From: an uncultured Catenibacterium sp.
GTDB taxonomy: Bacteria; Bacillota_I; Bacilli_A; Erysipelotrichales; Coprobacillaceae
Assembly: GCF_900540665.1 (NCBI RefSeq)
Contig: NZ_UQGV01000036.1
Span: forward strand, 1-20,051
Direction: 5' to 3'
Length of the DNA stretch: 20,051 nucleotides
Below the pieces are notes generated by a model. It was not told where the DNA came from and did not search any database. It was given only the letters and a program-made list of their open reading frames with translations. Position numbers and translations under genes: made by a program. This document shows positions 1-7,133 of the stretch, one piece after another (the stretch's first letter is position 1; each line of letters starts with the position of its first letter).

Positions 1-34
1 GGCGCAGAAATAATGATTAATTACAATATTAACA

Positions 35-484
35 TTGTTTCTTGTCTACTCTATTGATACTAATTTAGAGGATTATGTTGAGCTGAGAAGTCTCTTTTCT
101 GATAAAGAATGGATCAAGGAAAGAGACTCTATAATTGAACAGCTTACTCCTGGAAGGTTCTTATGTGAAATATTAGAAACAGAGCAACTATATGAACAGC
201 TTTTAGACGTTCTTTTTAGAAGTGACGATAAATATTTGCTGCATCAATATACTGATTTGCTTAGTGAGAAATATCCTGAACAGCTGCTTCAGATATATCG
301 AGAAAATGTTGAAAAGCAGGCTGAATCTACTGGGAGCAGAAAGCATTATTACCAAATTGTAGAAGAGTTAAGAATCATGAAATCTATTGTCGGCGGTGAT
401 AAAGTCGTTGATGAAATCATCAAGAAATGGAAGATCCAATATAAAAACAGAAGCGCAATGATAGATGAATTAAACAGAGCATAA
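35..484 (+). CDS. C-terminal fragment of a SWIM zinc-finger family protein (5' truncated)
   Basis: The 149 residues are soluble, charged and helical and end in a Gly-Gly-containing segment followed by a WKIQYKNR-like stretch. This resembles the C-terminal helical-repeat region of bacterial SWIM zinc-finger proteins, which act through an unknown, probably nucleic-acid-linked role. The frame is open only from base 17 (TGA at 14-16). The first possible start is a TTG at 35 with no ribosome binding site, and the residues encoded before about base 45 do not look like the rest. I read it as the tail of a gene whose front is missing or frameshifted, not as an independent gene. It is followed directly by a good terminator. 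A second SWIM gene at 14810-16879 lacks just such a tail. The family assignment is from memory of the family pattern, moderately sure. Confidence 0.55.
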   Translation: MFLVYSIDTNLEDYVELRSLFSDKEWIKERDSIIEQLTPGRFLCEILETEQLYEQLLDVLFRSDDKYLLHQYTDLLSEKYPEQLLQIYRENVEKQAESTGSRKHYYQIVEELRIMKSIVGGDKVVDEIIKKWKIQYKNRSAMIDELNRA

Positions 485-504
485 TCCACTTCGGTGGATT
501 TTTT
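483..504 (+). terminator. Intrinsic terminator after the SWIM fragment
   Basis: Seven-base stem AATCCAC/GTGGATT closed by a TTCG tetraloop and followed by a run of T, overlapping the TAA stop codon at 482-484. A classic rho-independent terminator, showing that this is the true 3' end of the truncated gene. Confidence 0.85.
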
Positions 505-602
505 ACATCCTTCTTTTACATAAAATAGAGTCATCAAAGGAAAACGTAAATGAAGCAGCTAAATTAAATGATAGTTAGATATATTTCAATTGTTGGATAC
601 TA

Positions 603-631
603 TTGACTAGCAGTAGGATAAAATGTTAGAT
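603..631 (+). promoter_or_regulatory. Sigma-A promoter of the Ca2+/Na+ antiporter gene
   Basis: TTGACT at 603-608, 17-bp spacer, TTAGAT at 626-631. The start codon of the antiporter lies about 35 bases further on. The rest of the 181-base gap between the terminator and the gene shows nothing else recognisable. Confidence 0.55.
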
Positions 632-665
632 TATTAATCAGTTTATATATAAAGGAAGAGAAAAA

Positions 666-1616
666 ATGATTGATACTTTGATGAAATTAGCTATATTAAT
701 TGTTGGTTTTATATTATTGATTAAAGGCGCAGATTTCTTTGTAGATGGAAGTTCTTCTGTCGCAAAAAGATTAAAAGTCCCTTCAATGATCATTGGACTT
801 ACAATTGTTGCCATGGGTACAAGCTTACCTGAATGTGCAGTCAGTGTCACTGCTTCAATGAGCAACAACAACGCTCTTGCAGTCAGCAATGTAGTAGGAT
901 CTAACTTATTTAACTTAATGGTTGTATGTGGTGTATGTACACTATTTGTACCTCTTGCAGTCTCTACAGATACATTAAAGAAAGAATTCCCATTCTCTAT
1001 TATCTGTGCTGCTTTATTACTTGTATTTGGTTTAGATAATATGCTAGGTAGAGTAGATAGTGCAATCTTTATTGTATTATTTGCAGCATATTTAGGATGG
1101 ATGATCCACTCAGCATTACAGGCAAGAAATAAAGCATTAAGCGAAGACGATAATGAAGAAATCAAGCTATTACCAGTATGGCAGTGTATTGTCTATATTG
1201 TTGGTGGTGCAGCTGCTATTAAATTTGGTGGAGACTTCGTTGTAGAAGGTGCTACAGCTATTGCGACAATGCTAGGCTTAAGTCAGAACTTGATTGGTTT
1301 AACTATTGTGGCTTTAGGTACAAGTCTACCTGAACTTGTGACTTCTATTGTCGCTGCTAGAAAGAATGAAATCGATATGGCTTTAGGTAACGTGATTGGT
1401 TCGAATATCTTTAATATCTTACTTGTATTAGGTATTGCCGGGGTAATTAGTCCAGTTGCCATCATTGCTGAAAATATCATTGATACATTTATTCTAATTG
1501 CAGTAAGTACTCTTGTATGGGTATTTGCATGGAAGAAGAAAGAACTTGTTAAGTGGCAGGGTATTGTGATGCTTGCTATTTATACAGCATATCTTGTTTA
1601 TATTTGTATGCGTTAA
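666..1616 (+). CDS. Calcium/sodium antiporter (CaCA superfamily, YrbG type)
   Basis: A 316-residue polytopic membrane protein of the Ca2+/cation antiporter superfamily, expected to extrude Ca2+ in exchange for Na+ (or H+) at the cytoplasmic membrane. It shows the two inverted alpha repeats of the family. The first, around residues 18-90, has GADFFVDG, then GLTIVAMGTSLPE and GSNLFN. The second, around residues 180-255, has GGDFVVEG, then GLTIVALGTSLPE and GNVIGSNIFN. The acidic residue of each GTSLPE motif is the cation ligand in known exchangers. A charged cytoplasmic loop near residues 155-170 links the halves. Length is normal for the family. The ATG at 666 follows AAGGAAGAG with good spacing, and the gene has its own promoter and terminator, so it is probably monocistronic. 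Confidence 0.93.
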   Translation: MIDTLMKLAILIVGFILLIKGADFFVDGSSSVAKRLKVPSMIIGLTIVAMGTSLPECAVSVTASMSNNNALAVSNVVGSNLFNLMVVCGVCTLFVPLAVSTDTLKKEFPFSIICAALLLVFGLDNMLGRVDSAIFIVLFAAYLGWMIHSALQARNKALSEDDNEEIKLLPVWQCIVYIVGGAAAIKFGGDFVVEGATAIATMLGLSQNLIGLTIVALGTSLPELVTSIVAARKNEIDMALGNVIGSNIFNILLVLGIAGVISPVAIIAENIIDTFILIAVSTLVWVFAWKKKELVKWQGIVMLAIYTAYLVYICMR

Positions 1617-1639
1617 GAAGGCATTGCCTTCTTTTTTTT
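1615..1639 (+). terminator. Intrinsic terminator after the antiporter gene
   Basis: Eight-base stem AAGAAGGC/GCCTTCTT with a 3-base loop, running into eight T; it overlaps the last two bases of the stop codon. Confidence 0.85.
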
Positions 1640-1645
1640 AGTTGC

Positions 1646-1671
1646 TTGATAGTTGATAGCGCAACTATCAA
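1646..1671. promoter_or_regulatory. Perfect 10-bp inverted repeat upstream of the XRE regulator
   Basis: TTGATAGTTG at 1646-1655 and its exact reverse complement CAACTATCAA at 1662-1671, separated by 6 bases. It is not followed by a T run, so it is not a terminator. It sits between the antiporter terminator and the XRE gene, where an autoregulatory operator would be expected. That role is inference. Confidence 0.45.
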
Positions 1672-1754
1672 TATTAAGCTATATTTGATGTGAGGAGGGA
1701 ATTCAAAATGAAAATTCAATATTAGTACTTATACCTGCACTTATTATCTGGGGT

Positions 1755-2045
1755 GTGATCATCTATGTCGTTTACTTACTCATTGTCGCATTAAGAAAAT
1801 ATATTAAGTCAAAGCCTGTACGTGAAGAAAAAGAGGAGTATGCAAAAACACTAGGAGGTGTGATTAAAAAGCACCGCATGGAATGTCAGATGACTCAGGA
1901 ATTTGTGGCAGAAACACTTGGTGTATCTAGACAGGCAGTCTCTAAATGGGAAAATGGCTCTTCTGATCCAAGTACAACTAATCTTATAGCGCTTGCAAGC
2001 TTGTTTGATATTACACCTGAAGAAATGTTAAAAGAAATACGATAA
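1755..2045 (+). CDS. Membrane-anchored XRE-family HTH protein (start region frameshifted)
   Basis: The C-terminal two thirds (about residues 33-92) is a Cro/C1-type helix-turn-helix domain with the hallmark SRQAVSKWENG recognition-helix segment. It is preceded by a hydrophobic segment and a basic linker, so it is probably a regulator tethered to the membrane. The GTG at 1755 has no ribosome binding site and lies in the middle of the hydrophobic segment. The true start is probably the ATG at 1708, eight bases after a strong GGAGGG. From there the frame ends after five codons, but one extra A in the AAAA run at 1711-1714 would give MKNSILVLIPALIIWG joined in frame to this ORF. So it is either a sequencing or assembly slip in a short homopolymer or a real inactivating deletion. 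The intact protein would have 112 residues. Target genes unknown; the downstream PnuC-like gene is a candidate. Confidence 0.75.
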   Translation: MIIYVVYLLIVALRKYIKSKPVREEKEEYAKTLGGVIKKHRMECQMTQEFVAETLGVSRQAVSKWENGSSDPSTTNLIALASLFDITPEEMLKEIR

Positions 2046-2142
2046 ACTTTACAAAAAAACCTATCATTTTAAGTGGTTATTTATTATAATTGTGAAGTAT
2101 TTTTTTAAATACTGATTTTAAAATTAAAGGGGAGTTTGTAGT

Positions 2143-3372
2143 ATGATTCAATTTTTTAAAAACAACATCGAACCTAGAAAGAAACTAAGAACAGCTGAAA
2201 TTATTGTTCTCATTGCGTTAGTGTTAGGTTCAATTATTTCTCTTTGTGTAGGTCTTAAAGAAGTACATTCTGATCCTGGTAAAGTGGATTATGTACAAAG
2301 CATTGTAATGAAAAGAAATACACAGGATGAAGACTATAGTTCAGACAACACAGTATGTGATGTTACATATAGTAAAGGTGACAAACAGCTTGTTGTTTCT
2401 TATTCTTATGAAGAATATACACAGTTAAAGAATAAGACTATTACTGCTTATGAATTCAAGACAAGTAATGGAACTGACTTATACTTTGATCACAAAGATG
2501 TGAGTCAGAAAGAAGTTAAACATTCTTATAAGCAGGTAATGGCAAATAAGACTATGTACATCTTTAACCTTGCATCTTCTTTATTTATCTTAAGCTTATC
2601 ATTGGCTTTAATGTTGTTATTCTCTAAACAGTTTACAACATATGAAAAGAGCTGGTTCATGTCTATCATGCTCTTAGCTACTATTTTCGCTGTTGCTTTC
2701 CCAGAAGAAAGTGCAAATGGTGTTAATGGTATTGTTATCATGTTATTGTATCTTTTAGATACATTCTTAAATATCTTATGTGAATTACTCATTTCTAAAC
2801 AGTCTCGTTACAACTTCTTAGTATCTGTTGCTGTAGAAATTGCGGAAATCGCAATGTGTGTTGTATTAATGTATCGTTTTGCAACAATGGTTACTACATT
2901 ATTCTTCTGGCTACCTATTGATATCATCAGTTATATCAACTGGTCTAAGCATAAAGATGAAGAAGAAGATGAATTGACAATGGTAAGAAAACTAAAAGGT
3001 TACCAAGAAGTACTTGTTATTGTAGGTATCATTGTATGGACTATCGTTGTTGGTTATTTCATCAGTGGTTTAGATATCGCAACTGATTTCTATACAAACA
3101 AGACTTTAGAAACATGGATCATTTATATTGATGCCTGCGCCTCTGCAGTAGGTATTGCGAATGGTTTATTTATCTTCTTCAGATTAAGAGAACAGTGGAT
3201 TGCATGGTATATCTGTGCTGGGTTAGAAGCTATTATTAACATCTTATCTGGACAGTATGTATTATTAATTCTTAAACTTGGTTACTTCACTAATACAACT
3301 TATGGTTATATTAAATGGACTAAATATATTAGAGAACACCAGAAAACAAACGAAAAACTATCTTTATTCTAA
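2143..3372 (+). CDS. PnuC-family (nicotinamide riboside/mononucleotide-type) transporter with N-terminal outer domain
   Basis: A 409-residue membrane protein. The C-terminal part (about 195-395) has several membrane segments and resembles PnuC vitamin transporters: DIISYINWSKH, a segment YIDACASAVGIANG, then the REQWIAWY tryptophan motif near residues 345-355 that binds the ring in known PnuC proteins. A charged 25-residue loop follows the DIISY segment. The N-terminal part is unusual: one membrane span at about 20-40, a soluble stretch of about 90 residues (45-130) probably outside the cell, then further spans. Ordinary PnuC proteins are about 200-260 residues, so this one carries an extra domain I cannot name. 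The ATG at 2143 follows AAAGGGGAG. A TATAAT at 2085-2090 could be its -10 box, with no good -35. Substrate is uncertain. Confidence 0.7.
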   Translation: MIQFFKNNIEPRKKLRTAEIIVLIALVLGSIISLCVGLKEVHSDPGKVDYVQSIVMKRNTQDEDYSSDNTVCDVTYSKGDKQLVVSYSYEEYTQLKNKTITAYEFKTSNGTDLYFDHKDVSQKEVKHSYKQVMANKTMYIFNLASSLFILSLSLALMLLFSKQFTTYEKSWFMSIMLLATIFAVAFPEESANGVNGIVIMLLYLLDTFLNILCELLISKQSRYNFLVSVAVEIAEIAMCVVLMYRFATMVTTLFFWLPIDIISYINWSKHKDEEEDELTMVRKLKGYQEVLVIVGIIVWTIVVGYFISGLDIATDFYTNKTLETWIIYIDACASAVGIANGLFIFFRLREQWIAWYICAGLEAIINILSGQYVLLILKLGYFTNTTYGYIKWTKYIREHQKTNEKLSLF

Positions 3373-3389
3373 TTAAATTTCTCTATAAC

Positions 3390-3418
3390 TTGAGAGAAAG
3401 CTATAAAACTGCTACAAT
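3390..3418 (+). promoter_or_regulatory. Sigma-A promoter of efp
   Basis: TTGAGA at 3390-3395, 17-bp spacer, TACAAT at 3413-3418, 37 bases before the efp start codon. The -35 box lies inside a small inverted repeat (TTTCTC at 3379-3384 region with GAGAAA shortly after) of unknown meaning. Confidence 0.65.
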
Positions 3419-3455
3419 AGGTTAGTAAAAATATATAGAAACAGGAGTGATTATT

Positions 3456-4013
3456 ATGGCAATTGCTGCAGGAGATTTTAGAACTGGACTTACATTAATC
3501 GTTGATGGTGATCCTTGGGTTGTTTTAGACTTCCAACATGTAAAACCTGGTAAAGGTGCTGCTATCTTAAAGACTAAGATGAAGAACTTAAAGACTGGTT
3601 CTACACAGGACAGAAACTTCAACGCTTCAACAAAATTCGAAGCTGCTAACATTGAAAAGAAAACAGCACAGTACTCATATGAAGCTGATTCTACTTATTA
3701 TTTCATGGATATGGAAACATATGATACTTATGAATTATCAGAAGAACAGATCGGATTCAATAAATATTTCATCGTAGAAGGAAGAGAAGCATCTCTTATG
3801 TTCTTTGAAGGTGATTTATTATCAGTATCTATCCCAGAAAAAGTTGAATTAACTGTTGCTAAGACAGACCCAGCTATTAAAGGTGCACCATCTAACCAGA
3901 CTAAGGATGCTGTCACTAATACTGGTCTAACATTAAGAGTACCTCAGTTTATTGAAGAAGGCGAAGAAATCGTTGTCTTCTCATCTGATGGAAAATACGC
4001 AGGAAGAGCTTAA
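3456..4013 (+). CDS. efp: Translation elongation factor P
   Basis: A protein of 185 residues, the standard EF-P length, with the KOW-like N-terminal domain followed by two OB-fold domains. EF-P binds between the P and E sites of the ribosome and rescues stalling at consecutive prolines. The N-terminal loop reads HVKPGKGAA, so the tip residue that is modified in other bacteria is a lysine (Lys33 counting Met). No modifying enzyme is encoded in this window. The C-terminal domain ends with EEGEEIVVFSSDGKYAGRA, typical of the family. I chose ATG 3456 and not the in-frame GTG at 3447, because AGGAG at 3443-3447 is 8 bases before it and MAIAAGDFRTG is the conserved N-terminus. It has its own promoter and a terminator overlapping the stop codon. 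Confidence 0.97.
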   Translation: MAIAAGDFRTGLTLIVDGDPWVVLDFQHVKPGKGAAILKTKMKNLKTGSTQDRNFNASTKFEAANIEKKTAQYSYEADSTYYFMDMETYDTYELSEEQIGFNKYFIVEGREASLMFFEGDLLSVSIPEKVELTVAKTDPAIKGAPSNQTKDAVTNTGLTLRVPQFIEEGEEIVVFSSDGKYAGRA

Positions 4014-4028
4014 TATAAGCTCTTTTTT
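4005..4028 (+). terminator. Intrinsic terminator overlapping the efp stop codon
   Basis: Eight-base stem AGAGCTTA/TAAGCTCT with a 3-base loop, followed by six T. The efp TAA (4011-4013) lies in the stem, so the last codons of efp encode half of the terminator. The next gene starts only 6 bases after the T run. Confidence 0.85.
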
Positions 4029-4033
4029 CACAT

Positions 4034-4780
4034 ATGAATAAAGTTGTACTTGTGACTGGTGGCGCTCAGGGGATAGGGAAAGCCATCATATTAGAACTTG
4101 CGAAAAACCATTATGATGTAGTGATCAACTACCTTACTTCTAATAAAGCAGCGGTTTTATTAGAAGAAGAGATTAAAAAGAATTATGATGTACGTGTGAT
4201 GACTATTCAGGCGGATGTATCAAAGGAAGAAGAAGTTGATCAGATGATTTCTCGAATAGAAGATCAATGGGGTGGTGTTGATATTCTTATTAATAATGCT
4301 GCTGTTGATTTATCCAATCTCTTTCATCTTAAGACAGCAGATGAGTTTAGAAAGACATTGGATGTCAATGTCGTAGGGGCATTTAATTGTAGTAAGCGTG
4401 TCTATAGACATATGCTTGATCAGGAATATGGACGTATTATTAATATTTCTTCTACTAATGGCATCAATACTTATTATCCAATGTGTATTGATTATGATGC
4501 CTCTAAAGCGGCATTGATCTCATTAACACATAATCTTGCCTTTGAATATGGGCCATATATTAATGTGAATGCTATCGCACCAGGATTCATTGGAACAGAC
4601 AATGAACTAGATGGATATGACGAAGAATTCTTAAAAGAGGAACAGGAAAAGATTATGGTGAACCGTTATGGCAAACCAGAAGAAGTGGCTTATCTTGTGA
4701 AGTTTCTTATTAGTGATGAAGCGAATTTCATCAACAATACAATTATAAGAATAGATGGCGGTCAGAAAGGCAGCTGTTAA
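4034..4780 (+). CDS. Short-chain dehydrogenase/reductase, FabG-like (classical SDR)
   Basis: A 248-residue classical SDR, a soluble NAD(P)H-dependent oxidoreductase. Visible motifs: TGGAQGIG at 8-15 (dinucleotide binding), a DV motif at 61-62, NNAA at 87-90, the catalytic Ser at 139/140, YDASK at 154-158 (Tyr and Lys of the active site), and a PGFIGTD segment near 183. Length and motif spacing match 3-oxoacyl-ACP reductase (FabG)-like enzymes, but no fatty-acid genes are nearby, so the substrate is unknown. The ATG follows the efp terminator almost directly with no Shine-Dalgarno sequence and no promoter of its own that I can see. Expression probably depends on read-through of that terminator or a start signal inside efp. 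Confidence 0.88.
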   Translation: MNKVVLVTGGAQGIGKAIILELAKNHYDVVINYLTSNKAAVLLEEEIKKNYDVRVMTIQADVSKEEEVDQMISRIEDQWGGVDILINNAAVDLSNLFHLKTADEFRKTLDVNVVGAFNCSKRVYRHMLDQEYGRIINISSTNGINTYYPMCIDYDASKAALISLTHNLAFEYGPYINVNAIAPGFIGTDNELDGYDEEFLKEEQEKIMVNRYGKPEEVAYLVKFLISDEANFINNTIIRIDGGQKGSC

Positions 4781-4781
4781 A

Positions 4782-4809
4782 AAAGGTCCTGAAATCAATC
4801 AGGACCTTT
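4782..4809. terminator. Bidirectional terminator between convergent genes
   Basis: Eleven-base perfect stem AAAGGTCCTGA/TCAGGACCTTT with a 6-base loop, flanked by A on the left and T on the right, so it can stop transcription from both the SDR gene (+) and the PLP-enzyme gene (-), whose stop codons lie within 5 bases of it. Confidence 0.88.
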
Positions 4810-4813
4810 CGTG

Positions 4814-6067
4814 TTATTTCTTTAGGATATTTGTAAGGGCGAATAGAATAGAAAGTTTACTATATTCTAATGTCAAACCACCCTGGATATAAAGTGTATA
4901 AGGTGCAACAACAGGTGCATCTGCACTTAATTCAATTGTACTTCCAGAAGTAAATGTACCAGCAGCCATTACTTCATCATGTGGATAACCAGGCATTGGT
5001 GCAGGCATAGTGGCAACAAATGAATCAATTGGAGAACTATTCTGAATAGCCTGAGTAAACTTAACAAGGTTTTCTTCTGTACCAAGTTCTAATGTCTGAA
5101 TAATATCAGTTCTTTCTTCATTATATCTTGGAGAAACATTATTAAAACCAAGTTTTTCTAACATATAAGCACTAAATACAGCACTCTTTAAAGCGTTCTT
5201 TACTGCATTAGGAGCCATAAATACACCCTTGAAGAATGTATTATTCATATTAAAGTTAGCGCCTAGATCTTTACCAATACCAGGTGCAGTTAATCTTTCA
5301 GCACACATAAAGATTAAATCTTTTCTACCTGCAATATAACCACCAGTAGGAGCAATACCTCCACCTAGGTTCTTCATTAAAGACCCTACAACGATATCAG
5401 CACCGATATGTCCTGGTTCCTTCTTTTCTACAAGTTCACCATAGCAGTTATCTACCATGATAATAACATCCTTATTGACTTCTCTGATCTTAGTAATAAT
5501 ACGTTCAAGTTTAGAAAGTGTTAAAGATAAACGTGAAGAATAACCCTTAGATCTCTGGATTTCTACAAGTTTAACATCATTCTTCTTTAAACGTTCTACG
5601 ATTTTATCATCATCAAAATCATTATCAACTAAATCAATCTGTTCATAAGATACACCATGAGCCTTTAATGATTGACTAGATTCTCCTGAAATACCAATCA
5701 TTTCCTGTAAAGAATCATAAGGTGCTCCAGATAATGAAATCATTGTATCACCATGCTTAAGTAAAGCAGATAAAGTTAAATAAAGCGCATTTGTACCACT
5801 CATGATCTGTGGTCTAACTAATGCATCTTCGCATCCAAGAATAGTTGCGAAAATAGCTTCTAGCTTATCTCTTCCTGAATCATAGCTGCCATATCCATTC
5901 ATGTCCGCAAAATCAGAATAGCTGACATTATTCTCAATAAATGCAGAAAGAACTCTGTTTGAGTTATAGAAACAAACATCATCAATCTTTTCATAAATGT
6001 CTTTTAATACAACATCAGATTCATTCGCAATTTTTAATAAGTTTTCATCTATTTGTTCTAATATCAT
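4814..6067 (-). CDS. Methionine gamma-lyase family PLP enzyme (aluminium resistance protein family)
   Basis: A 417-residue fold-type I PLP enzyme of the family annotated as methionine gamma-lyase or aluminium resistance protein (PF06838 type). It would cleave or rearrange a sulfur amino acid in the cytoplasm, but its true substrate is not established in the family. Landmarks: the N-terminal NGYGSYDSGRDKLE segment at 57-70, the cofactor region RPQIMSGTNAL at 85-95, an Asp (VDNCYGE, about 206) expected to contact the pyridine ring, and the likely Schiff-base Lys232 in GSLMKNLGGG. The start is ATG at 6067-6065, preceded by AAAGGAG. An upstream in-frame start would put the coding region through the promoter. 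It is divergent from the LysR gene at 6170, which is its likely regulator. Confidence 0.9.
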   Translation of the reverse strand: MILEQIDENLLKIANESDVVLKDIYEKIDDVCFYNSNRVLSAFIENNVSYSDFADMNGYGSYDSGRDKLEAIFATILGCEDALVRPQIMSGTNALYLTLSALLKHGDTMISLSGAPYDSLQEMIGISGESSQSLKAHGVSYEQIDLVDNDFDDDKIVERLKKNDVKLVEIQRSKGYSSRLSLTLSKLERIITKIREVNKDVIIMVDNCYGELVEKKEPGHIGADIVVGSLMKNLGGGIAPTGGYIAGRKDLIFMCAERLTAPGIGKDLGANFNMNNTFFKGVFMAPNAVKNALKSAVFSAYMLEKLGFNNVSPRYNEERTDIIQTLELGTEENLVKFTQAIQNSSPIDSFVATMPAPMPGYPHDEVMAAGTFTSGSTIELSADAPVVAPYTLYIQGGLTLEYSKLSILFALTNILKK

Positions 6068-6169
6068 AATCTTTCTCCTTTGAATACCTGTGCTATTATA
6101 CACCAAATACACCATTATTTTGAATGATTTTAATGAAAATCATGTATAATAAGAAAAAGGGTGAAGCAT
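6068..6169. promoter_or_regulatory. Divergent promoter region between the PLP enzyme and the LysR gene
   Basis: Two facing TATAAT boxes: one on the minus strand at 6095-6100 for the PLP enzyme and one on the plus strand at 6145-6150 for lysR. Neither has a good -35 box at 17 bp (the best plus-strand candidate, TTGAAT at 6120-6125, is 19 bp away), which fits activation by a regulator bound between them. About 45 bp separate the two boxes, room for one LysR site. Confidence 0.5.
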
Positions 6170-7042
6170 ATGTTAGACAGAAAAATAGAGTATTTTATAG
6201 AAGTAGTAGAGAAGGGCTCTTTCTCATCGGCAGCTAGATCATTTCTTTTATCACAATCCGCTGTTTCTCAACAGATTACATTATTAGAGAACGAACTGAA
6301 TATACAATTATTTGATCGAACAGGTTATAAGCCACAATTGACATCTGCTGGGAAGATATTTTATGAAGGCTGCATTAAACTCAAAGAAGAATCAGAAGAG
6401 TTATTAAGAACAATCCATGAAGAACATCAAAAGATTACAATAGGACTTACACAATTACAGCAGAATAATTCAATTATTCATATCATCAACAAATTTAAAT
6501 ATAATCATCCAAATGTAGAATTTGATCTTGTAGAAGGTACGTTTGAAGAAACATATACCAACTTATCGATTGAAAAAACAGATGTTGCTTTTGGATTAGA
6601 AAGTGACTTTACACACGATCCTTATATTCACTATACTTCATTATTTCAATATCAGATGGGGGTTATATGTTCTTTGAACCATCCTTTTTCTCGTAAGAAG
6701 TATATCACAATAGATGAGTTAAAGAATGAATCCTTCATAGTTATGTCTAAGAAGTTAGGAAGAATATTCTATAAGGATTTCTTAAATGCATGTAAACAGG
6801 ATGGCTATAAACCTCATATCGTAAAAGAGGTTGATTCCTTTGAAGACTTTATTGTTCAAGTGTCTTTAGGTAAAGGAATAGGAATCTGTTCTATGGATGT
6901 TAATAATAATGCACTAGTTAAGGCTATACCTATTTCTAAAACACATCATCACAATGACTGTGTCATTGCTTATAAAGACAATGTTTCATCTATATGTCAG
7001 CAGTTCATTGATGAAGCAATTCATTACTTTAAAACTCTATAA
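6170..7042 (+). CDS. LysR-family transcriptional regulator
   Basis: A 290-residue LTTR. The N-terminal winged helix is at residues 1-60: a GSFSSAARSFLLSQSAVSQQITLLENEL-type segment (quoted here only as motif GSFSSAA ... SQSAVSQQI) and LFDR. It is followed by a linker helix and a periplasmic-binding-protein-like effector domain from about residue 85 to the end. Length is normal for the family. The ATG at 6170 is preferred over GTG 6161 because AAAGGGTGA lies just before it and MLDRKIEYF is the usual LTTR opening. It is divergent from the PLP enzyme gene, the classical arrangement for an LTTR and its target. The NmrA-type gene downstream, with a dyad over its -10 box, is a second possible target. 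Confidence 0.92.
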   Translation: MLDRKIEYFIEVVEKGSFSSAARSFLLSQSAVSQQITLLENELNIQLFDRTGYKPQLTSAGKIFYEGCIKLKEESEELLRTIHEEHQKITIGLTQLQQNNSIIHIINKFKYNHPNVEFDLVEGTFEETYTNLSIEKTDVAFGLESDFTHDPYIHYTSLFQYQMGVICSLNHPFSRKKYITIDELKNESFIVMSKKLGRIFYKDFLNACKQDGYKPHIVKEVDSFEDFIVQVSLGKGIGICSMDVNNNALVKAIPISKTHHHNDCVIAYKDNVSSICQQFIDEAIHYFKTL

Positions 7043-7070
7043 GTTTAACTTATAGAGCTCTCTTGTTTTT
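7035..7070 (+). terminator. Hairpin at the end of the LysR gene
   Basis: Nine-base stem CTCTATAAG/CTTATAGAG with a 5-base loop containing the end of the stop codon. The T run (7065-7070) begins about 8 bases after the stem, so termination may be weak. Confidence 0.5.
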
Positions 7071-7095
7071 TCATCACTATGATTTTTCAATGATC

Positions 7096-7115
7096 CTTGT
7101 TAATATAATAACAAG
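7096..7115. promoter_or_regulatory. Inverted repeat overlapping the -10 box of the NmrA-type gene
   Basis: CTTGTTA at 7096-7102 and TAACAAG at 7109-7115 are exact inverted repeats with 6 bases between them; the TATAAT at 7104-7109 lies in the middle. No good -35 box is present. The layout fits an operator whose occupant blocks or remodels the promoter. The factor is not known. Confidence 0.55.
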
Positions 7116-7133
7116 AAAAGAGGGCGAACAAAG

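Noticed and set aside
638..1165. A 175-codon minus-strand frame opposite the antiporter gene, and similar antisense frames under most genes
   Set aside because: They mirror strongly conserved plus-strand genes, lack ribosome binding sites and encode no recognisable protein.
2096..2113. AGTATTT/AAATACT hairpin before the PnuC-like gene as an NAD-type riboswitch
   Set aside because: It is a single short AT-only stem with a T loop; nothing resembles the multi-stem fold of known NAD riboswitches.
6068..6115. An N-terminal extension of 16 residues for the PLP enzyme
   Set aside because: It runs through the TATAAT box on the minus strand, and AAAGGAG precedes the internal ATG.
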